This document shows positions 7,843 to 15,559 of a DNA stretch of 24,938 nt, piece by piece; within the stretch, counting starts at the first letter, position 1, and each line of letters begins with the position of its first letter. The DNA lies in NCBI GenBank assembly GCA_965662355.1, contig CBFIHP010000037.1, positions 1 through 24,938 on the forward strand, given 5' to 3'. The position numbers and the translations under genes were made by a program. This DNA is from GCA-2683825 sp965662355 (lineage in GTDB: Bacteria > Planctomycetota > UBA1135 > GCA-002686595). Below the pieces are notes generated by a model that was not told where the DNA came from, searched no databases, and saw only the letters and a list, made by a program, of their open reading frames with translations.

Positions 7843-7928
7843 GCCCCGCGACGGGCCTCCCTTGGGTCTTTACCATAACGCCCTTACTCGGACGTTGTGC
7901 CAGAACCCAGCTTGTATGTCCCATCCCC
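7843..7928 (+). repeat. Dispersed repeat, copy 1 (full length)
   Basis: An approximately 86-bp element beginning with the hairpin-forming CCCCGCGACGGGCC and running through CTCCCTTGGGTCTTTACC, TAACGCCCTTACTCGGACG and CCAGAACCCAGCTTGTATGT to CCATCCCC. Copy 3 (21285-21373, opposite strand) matches it end to end with scattered substitutions; copy 4 matches less well and copy 2 contains only the first approximately 38 bp. It cuts the gene fragment at 7747 on one side and the P450 fragment at 7916 on the other, so it marks a recombination junction. Confidence 0.8.
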
Positions 7929-8194
7929 TGGCGCACCTGAAGGATCACGACCCGGACGACTACCCCGATCCAGAGGTGTTCGATGTCACGCGGAGCTTCG
8001 ACCCCGATGTTCTATTTGGCTATGGTCCGCGCTACTGCATTGGCGCTGCGCTGGCCAAGCGGCAACTCTACCTGACGCTGCCGGAACTGTTCCGGCGATT
8101 CCCCGACGTGACCCTGGCGGAGGAGCCTGAGCGCGACGAGAATGACCACAACGCGATTGTGTTCAAGCGCTTGATGTTGCACACCCACCTGTAG
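7916..8194 (+). pseudogene. 5'-truncated cytochrome P450 (heme-loop fragment)
   Basis: A 92-codon open frame holding only the C-terminal fifth of a P450. DPDDYPDPEVFDVTRSF corresponds to the region just before the heme loop, FGYGPRYCIGAALAKRQ carries the axial Cys (C41 of the fragment), and the rest is the L helix and terminal strands. I-helix and ExxR motifs are absent. The in-frame ATG at 7916 lies inside repeat copy 1, so the P450 sequence begins at the repeat boundary and the 5' four-fifths is gone. It cannot be an active enzyme. It differs from the P450 at 1915-3213, so it is a remnant of a second P450 gene. The ADH gene follows after 15 bp. Confidence 0.88.
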
Positions 8195-8209
8195 CGGAGA
8201 CCACATGCC

Positions 8210-9148
8210 TTGAAGGCTGTTCGTATCGAGGAAAACAGGCCGAGGCTGGTAGACATCGAACAGCCACAGGGCGACGGTGTGCTGGTCAAGGTGGGATCAG
8301 TCTCCATTTGTGGTTCAGACCTGCACATGATCAAACACGGTTTGGTTGAGGGCGCTGTGCTGGGCCATGAGTTCGCCGGCACAACCCCCGACGGCAGCGC
8401 GGTGGCCGTGGAACCGTTCTTCGGCTGCGGCGGCTGCAGCCTCTGCGACGAGGGTTTTGACGCCCTGTGCGCCCAATCCACGTTTGTCGGCGGCACTATA
8501 GCGGGAGGCATGGCCGAGTACGTCGAAGTTCCTGAATCCACGCTGGTGCCCTTGCCGAGTGGCATTCCCCTTGACGTTGCGTCTCTGGTCGAGCCCCTGG
8601 CTGTGGCCTTTCACGGGCTGAACCGGGTCAGGGTGGCAGCCAACGATCGCGTGCTGGTTGTCGGGGCCGGGGCCATCGGTCTGGCCGTGGCCGCGGCGCT
8701 CAGAAGTCGCGGCATGGCCTGCGACATCGTGACCCGCTATCCCGCTCAACGCACGGTGGCAGAAGCTCTAGGGGCCAACCCGGAGCCTGAAGACGGCTAT
8801 GACGTGGCCATCGATGCCGTCGGCAACACGGCCTCGGTCGCCGACTGCGTCCGCAGAGTCAAGCCACGCGGCCGAATCGGCATGGTCGGGTGTTTCTGGG
8901 ATCCGACCGAAATACCGATGACCTTCTGCACCAAAGAGCAGGAAATGATCGCCTCATACATCTATAAATGCCGACTCCCCGGGCGCACTTTTGAGGAGGC
9001 GGTATCCGCGCTCGCGGCGGACAGGTCGATCGCTGACACGCTGATCACCCACCGCTACCCGCTCGAGGCAGCAGAAGAAGCCTTTGGGACGGCGGCTGAT
9101 CGTGCCAGTGGCGCCATCAAAGTGGTGTTCGACGTCTGTAGGGAGTGA
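8210..9148 (+). CDS. Zinc-dependent medium-chain alcohol dehydrogenase
   Basis: A 312-residue MDR-family NAD(P)-dependent dehydrogenase. Catalytic zinc ligands are C34 (SICGSDLH) and H53-E54 (GHEF). The structural zinc site is C73, C76, C79 and C87 in FGCGGCSLCDEGFDALC. The nucleotide loop is VVGAGAIGLAVAAAL. Translation appears to start at TTG 8210 with GCGGAGACC upstream. It is slightly shorter than the usual 340-370 residues but all functional sites are present. It follows the P450 fragment closely, as if both came from one operon. The pair is bracketed by direct copies of the dispersed repeat (7843 and 9152), so it probably arrived as a block. Substrate unknown. Confidence 0.9.
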   Translation: MKAVRIEENRPRLVDIEQPQGDGVLVKVGSVSICGSDLHMIKHGLVEGAVLGHEFAGTTPDGSAVAVEPFFGCGGCSLCDEGFDALCAQSTFVGGTIAGGMAEYVEVPESTLVPLPSGIPLDVASLVEPLAVAFHGLNRVRVAANDRVLVVGAGAIGLAVAAALRSRGMACDIVTRYPAQRTVAEALGANPEPEDGYDVAIDAVGNTASVADCVRRVKPRGRIGMVGCFWDPTEIPMTFCTKEQEMIASYIYKCRLPGRTFEEAVSALAADRSIADTLITHRYPLEAAEEAFGTAADRASGAIKVVFDVCRE

Positions 9149-9151
9149 TTA

Positions 9152-9189
9152 GCCCGCGACGGGCCTCCCCTGGGGATTTAACATTACAG
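9152..9189 (+). repeat. Dispersed repeat, copy 2 (partial)
   Basis: GCCCGCGACGGGCCTCCC followed by CTGGGGATTTAACATTACAG, matching the first approximately 38 bp of the repeat in the same orientation as copy 1. It begins three bases after the ADH stop and ends 18 bp before the PhyH start. Together with copy 1 it brackets the P450 fragment and ADH gene. Confidence 0.78.
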
Positions 9190-9207
9190 CGATCGAGGGC
9201 AGAAGTC

Positions 9208-10053
9208 ATGACGCTGCAACACCTTCCGCGAACGGCGACCGTCGAACAGGCCGTCTCGGCGCTCCACGATCAGGGCTGCGTCGTGATCGACCGTCTCGTT
9301 CCCGCGGAGACGATCGACCGGGTCGAGGCGGAGCTCGGCCCCTGGATCGAAGCGACGCCCCACGGCAACGAGGCGGGACATGGGCTTCGCACGCGGCGAA
9401 CGAGCTCGCTGATCGCTCGTTCGGAGACGGTCCGGGAATGGGTGATGGACGATCTCGTTCTCGGCGTCGCGAAGAGCTTCCTGTCCCATGCGGCCACGAT
9501 TCAACTCTCGGCCACGGAGGTCATCACGCTCTCGCCCGGGGCCGACGCGCAGTTCATCCACCGGGACGAGGTCCTCTTCGACGCCTTCCCTTTCCCCAAC
9601 GACTACGATGTCTACTGCAACACGCTCTGGGCGCTCGGCGACACGACCGAAGAGATGGGCGCCACGCGCGTCGTCCCCGGTAGTCACCGTCTACCCGGCG
9701 ATTCGGAGTTCACGGTTGAGGATACGGTGCCCGTGGAGATGACCCGCGGCTCGGTGATGATCTTCTCGGGCAAGCTCTTCCACGGCGGCGGCCAGAACCG
9801 ATCGAATCGAGAACGCCACCTCCTGGATCTCGGCTATGCCGTCAGCTGGGTGCGTCAGGAGGAGAACCAGTACCTCGCCTGCCCGCCCGAGATCGCGCGC
9901 ACCCTGCCCGAATCGTTGCTGCGATTGATGGGGTACCGCAGCGACAACGGATACGGGCATCCGGGCGACCGCTTGACGGATCCGGTCGAAGCGCTCGTCC
10001 GACCCGACGTACTCGCGATGCCCTCTCCCGAGACTCCGTCCGGTCGGTCCTGA
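9208..10053 (+). CDS. Phytanoyl-CoA dioxygenase (PhyH) family Fe(II)/2-oxoglutarate oxygenase
   Basis: A 281-residue cytosolic non-heme iron oxygenase. The facial triad is H118-x-D120 (FIHRDEV) and H192 in FHGGGQNRSNRERH, with R201 as the likely 2-oxoglutarate carboxylate anchor. ATRVVPGSHRLPG is the conserved segment between them. Family members hydroxylate CoA esters or other small hydrophobic substrates. ATG 9208 follows GAGGGC about nine bases upstream and gives MTLQHLPRTATVEQAVSALH, a typical start with the D-Q-G-C-V-V-I element. The gene sits just after repeat copy 2, so its original promoter region may have been replaced. The reaction and substrate are not determined. Confidence 0.92.
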   Translation: MTLQHLPRTATVEQAVSALHDQGCVVIDRLVPAETIDRVEAELGPWIEATPHGNEAGHGLRTRRTSSLIARSETVREWVMDDLVLGVAKSFLSHAATIQLSATEVITLSPGADAQFIHRDEVLFDAFPFPNDYDVYCNTLWALGDTTEEMGATRVVPGSHRLPGDSEFTVEDTVPVEMTRGSVMIFSGKLFHGGGQNRSNRERHLLDLGYAVSWVRQEENQYLACPPEIARTLPESLLRLMGYRSDNGYGHPGDRLTDPVEALVRPDVLAMPSPETPSGRS

Positions 10054-10077
10054 GAGCACTTCTTCCAGACGTCCGTC

Positions 10078-10233
10078 CTACCGGAATCGCGCCACCAGCG
10101 CGCTCACGAACTCGTCGGACGCGCTCCAGAACGCCTTCTCGCCATCGCCACCGCCATCGCCGTCGGCACGGGGCCAGGTCGAGTAGAGCGCGACGACGAT
10201 CCCCGGCTCGGGCGCCACGCGGAGGCTCTGGTG
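10078..10233 (-). pseudogene. C-terminal remnant of a beta-lactamase-family serine hydrolase
   Basis: In the 237-bp gap between the PhyH and MarR genes, the minus frame ending at TAG 10078 reads HQSLRVAPEPGIVVALYSTW, then a Gly/Asp-rich stretch, then FVSALVARFR. The G-x-Q-S-x-x-V-x-P-x-x-x-I-V-V-A pattern is the penultimate strand of class C beta-lactamase/serine-hydrolase proteins. Upstream the frame loses resemblance and soon reaches a stop, and the SxxK and YxN motifs are missing. It is a tail fragment with no start. The family call rests on one short pattern and could be wrong. Confidence 0.45.
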
Positions 10234-10290
10234 GGTGATTGCGATTGTCTGTCGAACCGATGGTCAGGCTTGCCCGGTTTGTCCAGCTCG

Positions 10291-10755
10291 TCAGCTACGG
10301 TCCGATGACTCTCCGGCGGCCTCCACTCGGCGCAGGTTGTCGCGCAAGCGTTGCAGGACGGAGACGAACTGACGCCGCTCGCTACGCTTGATGCCGCGCC
10401 GGTACTCGGTGCCGAGTTCCTCGGCCATATGATCGACCTCGTCGACGACTTTCCGGCCTACGTCCGTGATGGAGACGAGCTGGAGGCGGCGATCCTCCTG
10501 GCTACGGCGGCGTTCTACCAGACCCTTGTCCTCCAGGCCCTCGATCAGCGTGCCCGTGGCAGCCTTGCGCATGCCGAGCCGATCCGCGAGCTCGGTCTGG
10601 GAGAGCTCTTCGATGCGGTCCAGGTGAATCAGCGCCGTCACCTGGCTCTGTTTCAGGCCCGTGGCGCGGAAGCGCTGGTTGTAGACGCGCATCTGAAGGC
10701 GGACCACTTCTGCGAGCAGGAACTCGAGCTGTTGGTTCGGATCGCGTCGTTTCAA
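10291..10755 (-). CDS. MarR family transcriptional regulator (paralogue 1)
   Basis: A 154-residue winged-helix regulator starting at TTG 10755 with AGGAG ten bases upstream. The recognition region is SQTELADRLGMRKAATGTLI, followed by the wing DKGLVERRRSQEDRRLQLVS. The N- and C-terminal helices form the dimer region. By hand alignment about three quarters of positions are identical to the MarR gene at 16085, with the recognition helix nearly unchanged. Both should therefore bind the same DNA. An operator (10852-10865) lies 97 bp upstream of its start and another (11138) faces the LLM operon. MarR proteins are usually repressors released by a small aromatic or acyl-CoA ligand; that is expectation here. 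Confidence 0.93.
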   Translation of the reverse strand: MKRRDPNQQLEFLLAEVVRLQMRVYNQRFRATGLKQSQVTALIHLDRIEELSQTELADRLGMRKAATGTLIEGLEDKGLVERRRSQEDRRLQLVSITDVGRKVVDEVDHMAEELGTEYRRGIKRSERRQFVSVLQRLRDNLRRVEAAGESSDRS

Positions 10756-10851
10756 GCCGTCTCCTGGATGGGTCGCAAAGCGGAGAACGGACGCGCTCCG
10801 CGAGCAGGCAATCCAAGGACCCGAAATGAACTCGACTCGTCGGCGCCTACA

Positions 10852-10865
10852 GTACGATACCGTAC
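10852..10865. promoter_or_regulatory. Operator site 2 (GTACGATACCGTAC)
   Basis: The 14-mer has perfect GTAC/GTAC ends and fits the shared pattern GTAyGATAyCrTAC. It is 97 bp upstream of the MarR start on the minus strand, placed for autoregulation. It is one of four sites in the window. Confidence 0.7.
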
Positions 10866-10905
10866 AATTACGAACAAACGACTTCCACGGGTGCCCCCGA
10901 CCCAG

Positions 10906-11055
10906 GTCATCGCCATCGTCGAACTGGTCGAGCAGTCGGATCTGCGCATCCCGACGAACATCGTGAACTGCGACCCGGATTCGCTGACCTGCGGCATGCC
11001 CCTGCGAGTGTGCTTCGAGTCGCAAGGCGCGTGTTCTATCCCCGTGTTCTGCCCC
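10906..11055 (+). pseudogene. DUF35 OB-fold domain remnant
   Basis: The 542 bp between the MarR and LLM genes hold no intact gene but include a plus-strand frame reading VIAIVELVEQSDLRIPTNIV, NCDPDSLTCGMPLRVCFESQ and SIPVFCP. This is the second half of a DUF35 OB fold (compare IGTVELVEQPGLMFASQIVG in the gene at 7294). The Zn ribbon and start codon are missing, and the upstream sequence is regulatory DNA around operator 2. It is a decayed or truncated copy of a gene like the intact DUF35 partner. Confidence 0.65.
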
Positions 11056-11137
11056 CGTGTTCGAGCCCGCTCCAGCCGCCTGAGCGGTGGACGCCCGGGT
11101 CCGTACGCGTCGCTTCAGGTTGCCTCCTCGTGAGATA

Positions 11138-11151
11138 GTACGATACCATAC
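11138..11151. promoter_or_regulatory. Operator site 3 (GTACGATACCATAC)
   Basis: The sequence ATAGTACGATACCATACGAT (11135-11154) is almost identical to site 4 (16024-16043), differing at one base. It stands about 12 bp before a GGGGAG ribosome site and upstream of the LLM/isochorismatase/flavoprotein genes, so it likely controls that plus-strand unit. Confidence 0.75.
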
Positions 11152-11174
11152 GATCTGAAACGGGGAGAAACGAT

Positions 11175-11213
11175 GTGAAACACAATTTCCCCTTGCCTGG
11201 CACCACCCCCTGA
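11175..11213 (+). pseudogene. Twelve-codon aborted frame behind operator 3
   Basis: A good GGGGAG site precedes ATG-TGA at 11173 and, in another frame, GTG 11175, which encodes VKHNFPLPGTTP and a stop. A second tiny frame overlaps its stop (MDPGLDRYETASMRPG). A strong ribosome site with no full gene behind it suggests the original first gene of the unit was deleted, leaving its leader in front of the LLM gene. Speculative. Confidence 0.3.
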
Positions 11214-11297
11214 TGGACCCCGGACTCGATCGGTACGAGACTGCGTCGATGCGCCCGGGCTGAGCGATCACCGGTGTGAAGAGGATTGGAAGCAAGG

Positions 11298-12161
11298 ATG
11301 AGACTCGGGCTTGTCGTCAACAACAACGGGGCTCCCGCCGTCGAGGCCGTGCGGCGTATGCCGGTGCTGGCCGAGGAGGCAGGCTACGAGTCGGTCTGGG
11401 TCACCGACCACGTCGTCGGTGTGCGTTCATTCCAGCCCGTGTACGGCGCGACCTGGATGGAGCCGATGATGGCGCTCGCCTGGATGGCGGCCGCGACGTC
11501 TCGGATCCGCCTCGGGGTGGGAGTGCTGGTCGTTCCCTATCGCGATCCAGTCCTGACCGCGAAGATGATCGCCACGCTCGACCAGCTCTCGGGCGGCCGG
11601 GTCGACCTCGGCATCGGGACCGGCTGGGCACGGAGCGAGTACCACGCGCTGGGCCGCGGCGATCTCTTCGGTGAGCGCGGTGCCGTCACCGACGAGAGCA
11701 TCGAGGTCATGCTCCGCTGCTGGCAGGGCGGTGAATTCGGATTCGAAGGGAAGTACTTCCGGTTCCGAAGCTTGCAGTTCGACCCGGTCCCCGTGCAGCG
11801 ACCACGCGTGCCGCTGTGGATCGGCTCGCGAACGGGCCAGCGCGCACCCATGCGCCGCGTCGCGAAGTACGCGGACGTCTGGCACCCGACCGGCCTGTCA
11901 CCGGAAGAGATACGCGAGTCGGGTGATGCGGTGGACGAGGCAGCCGACCGGGCGATCCCTCGGACCGTGCGCCTGTCACACGCTCCTGCGAAGAGCACCG
12001 ACGAGCTGATCGAACTGCTCGGACACTACCGCGAGGCGGGCTGCATCGAGGCGGCCATCGACTTCGGCGGCCTCGACACGGACCTCGCGCAGGACGGCGC
12101 CCTCGAGCGCACTTGCGACGCGGCCTGTGCGCTGGCCGAGCGGCGCAAGGAGATCGGCTGA
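11298..12161 (+). CDS. LLM class (luciferase-like) F420/flavin-dependent oxidoreductase
   Basis: A 287-residue TIM-barrel protein of the luciferase-like superfamily, close to the TIGR03619-type probable F420-dependent subgroup. Visible signatures are MRLGLVVNNNG, YESVWVTDHVVG, SRIRLGVGVLVVPYRDPV, TLDQLSGGRVDLGIGTGW and PRVPLWIGSRT. Such enzymes transfer hydride from reduced F420 (or use FMN) in oxidation or monooxygenation of varied substrates. A TTG start 12 bases earlier is possible, but ATG 11298 gives the standard family beginning and has GGAA seven bases before it. It is the first intact gene after operator 3. Whether the cofactor is F420 or FMN is not settled; no F420 synthesis gene is in the window. 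Confidence 0.9.
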   Translation: MRLGLVVNNNGAPAVEAVRRMPVLAEEAGYESVWVTDHVVGVRSFQPVYGATWMEPMMALAWMAAATSRIRLGVGVLVVPYRDPVLTAKMIATLDQLSGGRVDLGIGTGWARSEYHALGRGDLFGERGAVTDESIEVMLRCWQGGEFGFEGKYFRFRSLQFDPVPVQRPRVPLWIGSRTGQRAPMRRVAKYADVWHPTGLSPEEIRESGDAVDEAADRAIPRTVRLSHAPAKSTDELIELLGHYREAGCIEAAIDFGGLDTDLAQDGALERTCDAACALAERRKEIG

Positions 12162-12286
12162 CCCGCGTCTTCGACGATCAAGCCTCCTTCCCCTCACACG
12201 AAAAAAACTATCAGAGTTATCATTCAACCCTATGCAACCAGCCGGCGGAGACGAGCACGATCCGAGCGGCGCCCGGAGCCCAATCC

Positions 12287-12913
12287 ATGCCCTACGACCC
12301 CTTACCCTATCTCGTTCCGGCCCAATGCGGCTTGTTGCTCTTCGAGTGCCAGGATGAGGTGATCGGCGAGAACGCCGAGTTCGCCGGCCTGCGCGCCGAC
12401 GTCGTACAGCGGCACATGGTCGAGAATCTGTCGCGGCTCCTCGAAGCGGCTCGAGCAGCCGGTGTGTTCGTGGCCTACTGCAATATGGCGTTCCGCCCGG
12501 ACGGGCTCGGCGTACCCAAGACCCCTCGCTACGACCAGAAGCCGCTCCAGCCTGTCTCCGGCCCCGCCGAGGTAAGCCCGATCGTCCCTCCGCTCGAGCC
12601 CCTCGCTCACGAGCTCGTGATCGATCGAATCCACGGCATGGCGGCGTTCCACGCCACGCCGCTCGAGCTCGCATTGCGCGACCGCGGCGTGACGACCCTG
12701 ATCCCGACAGGTGTCAGCGTCAACATCGGCATCCTCGCGACGACCGTCGAGGCCATCGGGCGCGGCTTCCGCGCGGTAATCGCACGCGACTGTGTGGCGG
12801 GCGACCCCTCGAGCTACGCCGAGGACGTCCTGCGGTACTCGCTGCGCAATCTCGCCTATCTCTCTGACAGCCGAACCATCGCAGAACGCTGGGGCGAAGG
12901 AGGAGAAGCATGA
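12287..12913 (+). CDS. Isochorismatase-fold hydrolase with Gly in place of catalytic Cys
   Basis: A 208-residue isochorismatase-like protein. D23 (FECQDEV) matches the catalytic Asp. The usual Lys is R114 in VIDRIHGMAAFHATPLE. The nucleophilic Cys of the cysteine hydrolases is replaced by G148 in TGVSVNIGILATTVEA. A Cys-to-Gly change is known in true isochorismatases (EntB, PhzD), which hydrolyse vinyl ethers without a nucleophile, but the Lys-to-Arg change is additional. It is therefore not a standard amidase or nicotinamidase. ATG 12287 has GGAG nine bases upstream, and the stop overlaps the next start as ATGA, so it is coupled to the exported flavoprotein. The 125-bp gap before it contains an AT-rich stretch (12200-12230) that could hold a promoter. 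Function open. Confidence 0.85.
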   Translation: MPYDPLPYLVPAQCGLLLFECQDEVIGENAEFAGLRADVVQRHMVENLSRLLEAARAAGVFVAYCNMAFRPDGLGVPKTPRYDQKPLQPVSGPAEVSPIVPPLEPLAHELVIDRIHGMAAFHATPLELALRDRGVTTLIPTGVSVNIGILATTVEAIGRGFRAVIARDCVAGDPSSYAEDVLRYSLRNLAYLSDSRTIAERWGEGGEA

Positions 12914-14835
12914 AGAAGGAAATCACCCGTCGGGATTTCATCAACGGTGTCTCTATCGCGGCGGCGAGTGCGACGATGATCAATCCTCGAGCGTTGTGGG
13001 CAGCGGGGACGGCTAACCCCTCCTCCTCTCCCGCATCCTCCCCATCCCCGGTCGGTGACGACTATCCGCCGGCGCTCACCGGGCTCCGTGGCAACCACGA
13101 TGGCGCGTACGAAGTGGCCCACGCCCTGGCCTGGGATGGGAAAAGCCCCGCCAGTTACACCGACCTCGACGAAGAGTACGACCTCGTGGTCGTCGGAACG
13201 GGGATCAGCGGACTCGCGGCCGCCTACTTCTATCAACAGAAGGCCGGCGAGGACAAACGGATCCTGCTGCTCGACAACCACGACGATTTCGGTGGCCATG
13301 CGCGGCGCAACGAGTTCCACTACAACGGCACGATGCTGCTCGGTGGGGGCGGCAGCGGCAACTTCGAGGATCCAGAGAAGTACTCGCCGGAGTCGAAGGG
13401 CCTCGTCGCCGACCTGGGCTTCGACCTCGACAAGCTGCGGGCAGCACAAACCCCGCGCGGCTTCCAGGCGTCGATGGAAGCGCCCCTGGGCATGTTCAAC
13501 GACCGCGAGAACTACGGAGCCGACTCTGTGGTGGCTGGCCCTTGGCTGCCCGCCTGGCAAGGCGCGGGCAACTACAAGGAGTTGATTGGGGCCCTTCCCT
13601 TGTCCGAGCCCGAAAAGATGGCGCTCATCGGCTTCGTCGACGGCAGCGTCGAACTGAAGAAGCCGCTCCCGGACGGCGACATCCTCCAGACAATGAAGAG
13701 CGTCGACTACCAGACGTTCGCGACCGAATACGCAGGGCTGAGCAAGCGGACGACCCGGCTCTTCGATCCGTATCTGCGCGTCACGTATTGCGTCGGCACC
13801 GACTCCATCTCCATTCTGGAAGCGATCAAGTCCGGGATGCCCGGCCTGGGCCTTCTGGGTCCTGAAGCCCTGGAAGCCTTGAAGTCGAGCGGTTTCTTCA
13901 TGGAGGGCGTCGACTTCATCTTCATGCCGGACGGAAACGCTTCGTTCACGCGCCAGATCGTGCGCCGTCTGATTCCCGAGGTGGCGCCTGGAGAGACCGT
14001 CGAGGACCTGATCGACACGCGATTCGACTACAGCCAGCTCGACCGCGCCGACCACAACGTGCGCCTTCGCCTGAACAGCACGGTCCTGAACGTCGTCAAC
14101 GAGGCTACGAAAGACGGCGCGGATCGATCCGTCTCGGTTTCGTATGTTCAGGATGGCAAGGCCCTTCGGGTCAAGGCCAAGCACTGCATTCTCGCCTGCT
14201 ACAACGGCATCATCCCGTATATCTGCCCGCAGCTGCCCGACGAGCAGAAGCAGAATCTCGCCTACGGCGTCAAATCGCCGCTCATCGTGGCACACGTCCT
14301 GATCCGAAAGGCGAGTCCCTTCCAGAAGGCCGGCGGAGAAGTCTACATGTGTCCCGACAGCTATTTCGCGCTGGTAACCACGGCTTTCGGCATGGACCTG
14401 GGGAACTACAAGACTCCGACCGGCCCAGACGACCCGCTCGTCGTCTACTTGATGACGTCGCCCCCGGTCGAGAACGATGGCACCAAGACAGTTCGGGACC
14501 TCTACCGATTGGGCCGCCACCAACTGCTTGCGACCTCATTCGAAGACTATGAGAAGACCATTCGAGACCAACTCACCGGCCTCTTCGCCGCGACCGGGTT
14601 CGACGCCGACCGGGACATCGAGGCCATCACCGTCAATCGCTGGTCGCACGGCTACGCCTACGGCTACATGGATCTCTACGACCCGGAGTGGCCGGAAGGC
14701 GAAGCCCCCCATGAGTTGGGTCGCATGCCGCTCGGGCGCATCAGCTTGGCCGGCTCGGACACCCATGCGGACGCCCATCTGAACGGGGCCGTCGATGCGG
14801 GCTGGCGGGCCGTCCAGGAACAGCTCAAGGCCTAG
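12910..14835 (+). CDS. Tat-exported FAD-dependent oxidoreductase, spermidine dehydrogenase-like
   Basis: A 641-residue flavoprotein with a twin-arginine signal (ITRRDFINGVSIAAASATM), so it is exported folded. The FAD Rossmann loop VVVGTGISGLAAAYFY is at 93-108, followed by DNHDDFGGHARRNEF, the FAD-ribose and GG region. The segment DDYPPALTGLRGNHDGAYEV before the FAD domain and the overall length recall Pseudomonas spermidine dehydrogenase, which oxidises amines. The C-terminus LAGSDTHADAHLNGAVDAGW is the second FAD-contact stretch of amine-oxidase-type folds. AAGGAGG precedes ATG 12910, which overlaps the isochorismatase stop. The true donor may be another amine or alcohol; the family similarity does not prove polyamine use. 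Confidence 0.87.
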   Translation: MKKEITRRDFINGVSIAAASATMINPRALWAAGTANPSSSPASSPSPVGDDYPPALTGLRGNHDGAYEVAHALAWDGKSPASYTDLDEEYDLVVVGTGISGLAAAYFYQQKAGEDKRILLLDNHDDFGGHARRNEFHYNGTMLLGGGGSGNFEDPEKYSPESKGLVADLGFDLDKLRAAQTPRGFQASMEAPLGMFNDRENYGADSVVAGPWLPAWQGAGNYKELIGALPLSEPEKMALIGFVDGSVELKKPLPDGDILQTMKSVDYQTFATEYAGLSKRTTRLFDPYLRVTYCVGTDSISILEAIKSGMPGLGLLGPEALEALKSSGFFMEGVDFIFMPDGNASFTRQIVRRLIPEVAPGETVEDLIDTRFDYSQLDRADHNVRLRLNSTVLNVVNEATKDGADRSVSVSYVQDGKALRVKAKHCILACYNGIIPYICPQLPDEQKQNLAYGVKSPLIVAHVLIRKASPFQKAGGEVYMCPDSYFALVTTAFGMDLGNYKTPTGPDDPLVVYLMTSPPVENDGTKTVRDLYRLGRHQLLATSFEDYEKTIRDQLTGLFAATGFDADRDIEAITVNRWSHGYAYGYMDLYDPEWPEGEAPHELGRMPLGRISLAGSDTHADAHLNGAVDAGWRAVQEQLKA

Positions 14836-14872
14836 ACTCCCTCAAGTCTCGCATCCGAAAGGCCGCCGAGCG

Positions 14873-14992
14873 ATGAGTGATCCGACTCCGGTCGAGCGTG
14901 TAGAGGACATCGACCCGCGCTGGATGACGGCAGCGATTCGCCGCCATGGGTTCGGTCGCTTCACTCCGACTCGAGATAGCTCGTGTCGATGA
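14873..14992 (+). pseudogene. N-terminal remnant of a phosphotransferase (APH-like) gene
   Basis: Downstream of the flavoprotein, ATG 14873 opens a 39-codon frame reading MSDPTPVERVEDIDPRWMTA and AIRRHGFGRF. The D-x-x-W-x-x-x-A-x-R-x-x-G pattern is the usual start of acyl-CoA-dehydrogenase-linked aminoglycoside-phosphotransferase-like proteins. The frame then runs into the tail of the convergent cupin gene and stops at 14992. Only the first approximately 28 residues look native. The break is near 14955, so the cupin segment probably replaced the rest. Family call is tentative. Confidence 0.5.
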
Positions 14993-15470
14993 CAATCAGC
15001 TCACGGTACTTCTCGGGCATGTGCCACGTGCCGGTGTAGCCCTTCGGGACGATAAACGAGTCGCCCGTCTTGTATTCGTACGACTCGTCCCCGCCGTCGG
15101 GCGTCAGGATGAGCCGGCCCTCGAGGATTTGAACGAACTCGTCGTATTTCGCGTCGTCGATGTGCACCTTGCCTGGCGCTGCTTCGTAGACCGCCACCAT
15201 GATCTTGCCCATATGAAAGATGTGCGAGCTGTTCTCGATGGGCTCCTCGGAGACCACGTTACTGTCGTTGGGATCGCTCTCAGAAAGATCTGCAGCAACG
15301 AGACCACGACCCTCGAGATAGCTCTCCACGATTGCGATCGGAACGATTCTTGACTGATCCATAGGTGGTGTTTTCTCCTTTGCAGTGCCGCCCGAGATCG
15401 AACTGCACGCGTTTAATGAAAGGGTCGAAACGACAGCGGCCAACGTCAGGAAGGAAATCGAAAATCTCAT
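14961..15470 (-). CDS. Cupin-domain lipoprotein
   Basis: A 169-residue secreted cupin. The N-terminus has a lipoprotein signal (ISFLTLAAVVSTLSLNAC) with lipobox L-N-A-C, so the mature protein should be membrane-anchored outside the cytoplasm. The cupin core includes KVHIDDAKYDEFVQILEGRL and GDSFIVPKGYTGTWHMPEKY, as in small DUF861/EutQ-type cupins. A paralogue at 23380-23961 shares the C-terminal pattern VPKG-x-TGTW and YRELIV-x-D. ATG 15470 follows GAGGAAATGC. Its upstream region (15513-15540) has two GGTTCGATA repeats 15 bp apart. The metal-binding His set is incomplete, so a binding or protective role is possible. Function unknown. Confidence 0.82.
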   Translation of the reverse strand: MRFSISFLTLAAVVSTLSLNACSSISGGTAKEKTPPMDQSRIVPIAIVESYLEGRGLVAADLSESDPNDSNVVSEEPIENSSHIFHMGKIMVAVYEAAPGKVHIDDAKYDEFVQILEGRLILTPDGGDESYEYKTGDSFIVPKGYTGTWHMPEKYRELIVIDTSYLESE

Positions 15471-15559
15471 GCATTTCCTCGTTTCGAGAGACGCGGGTAG
15501 CGAGACGCGTCAGGTTCGATAGTTGTGGGTTCGATACTCATGAATGGAAGCTCGCCCCG

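Noticed and set aside
15513..15540. Two GGTTCGATA direct repeats upstream of the cupin lipoprotein
   Set aside because: Short repeats with no match to other sites except a weak likeness to GTACGATA; not enough to name an operator.
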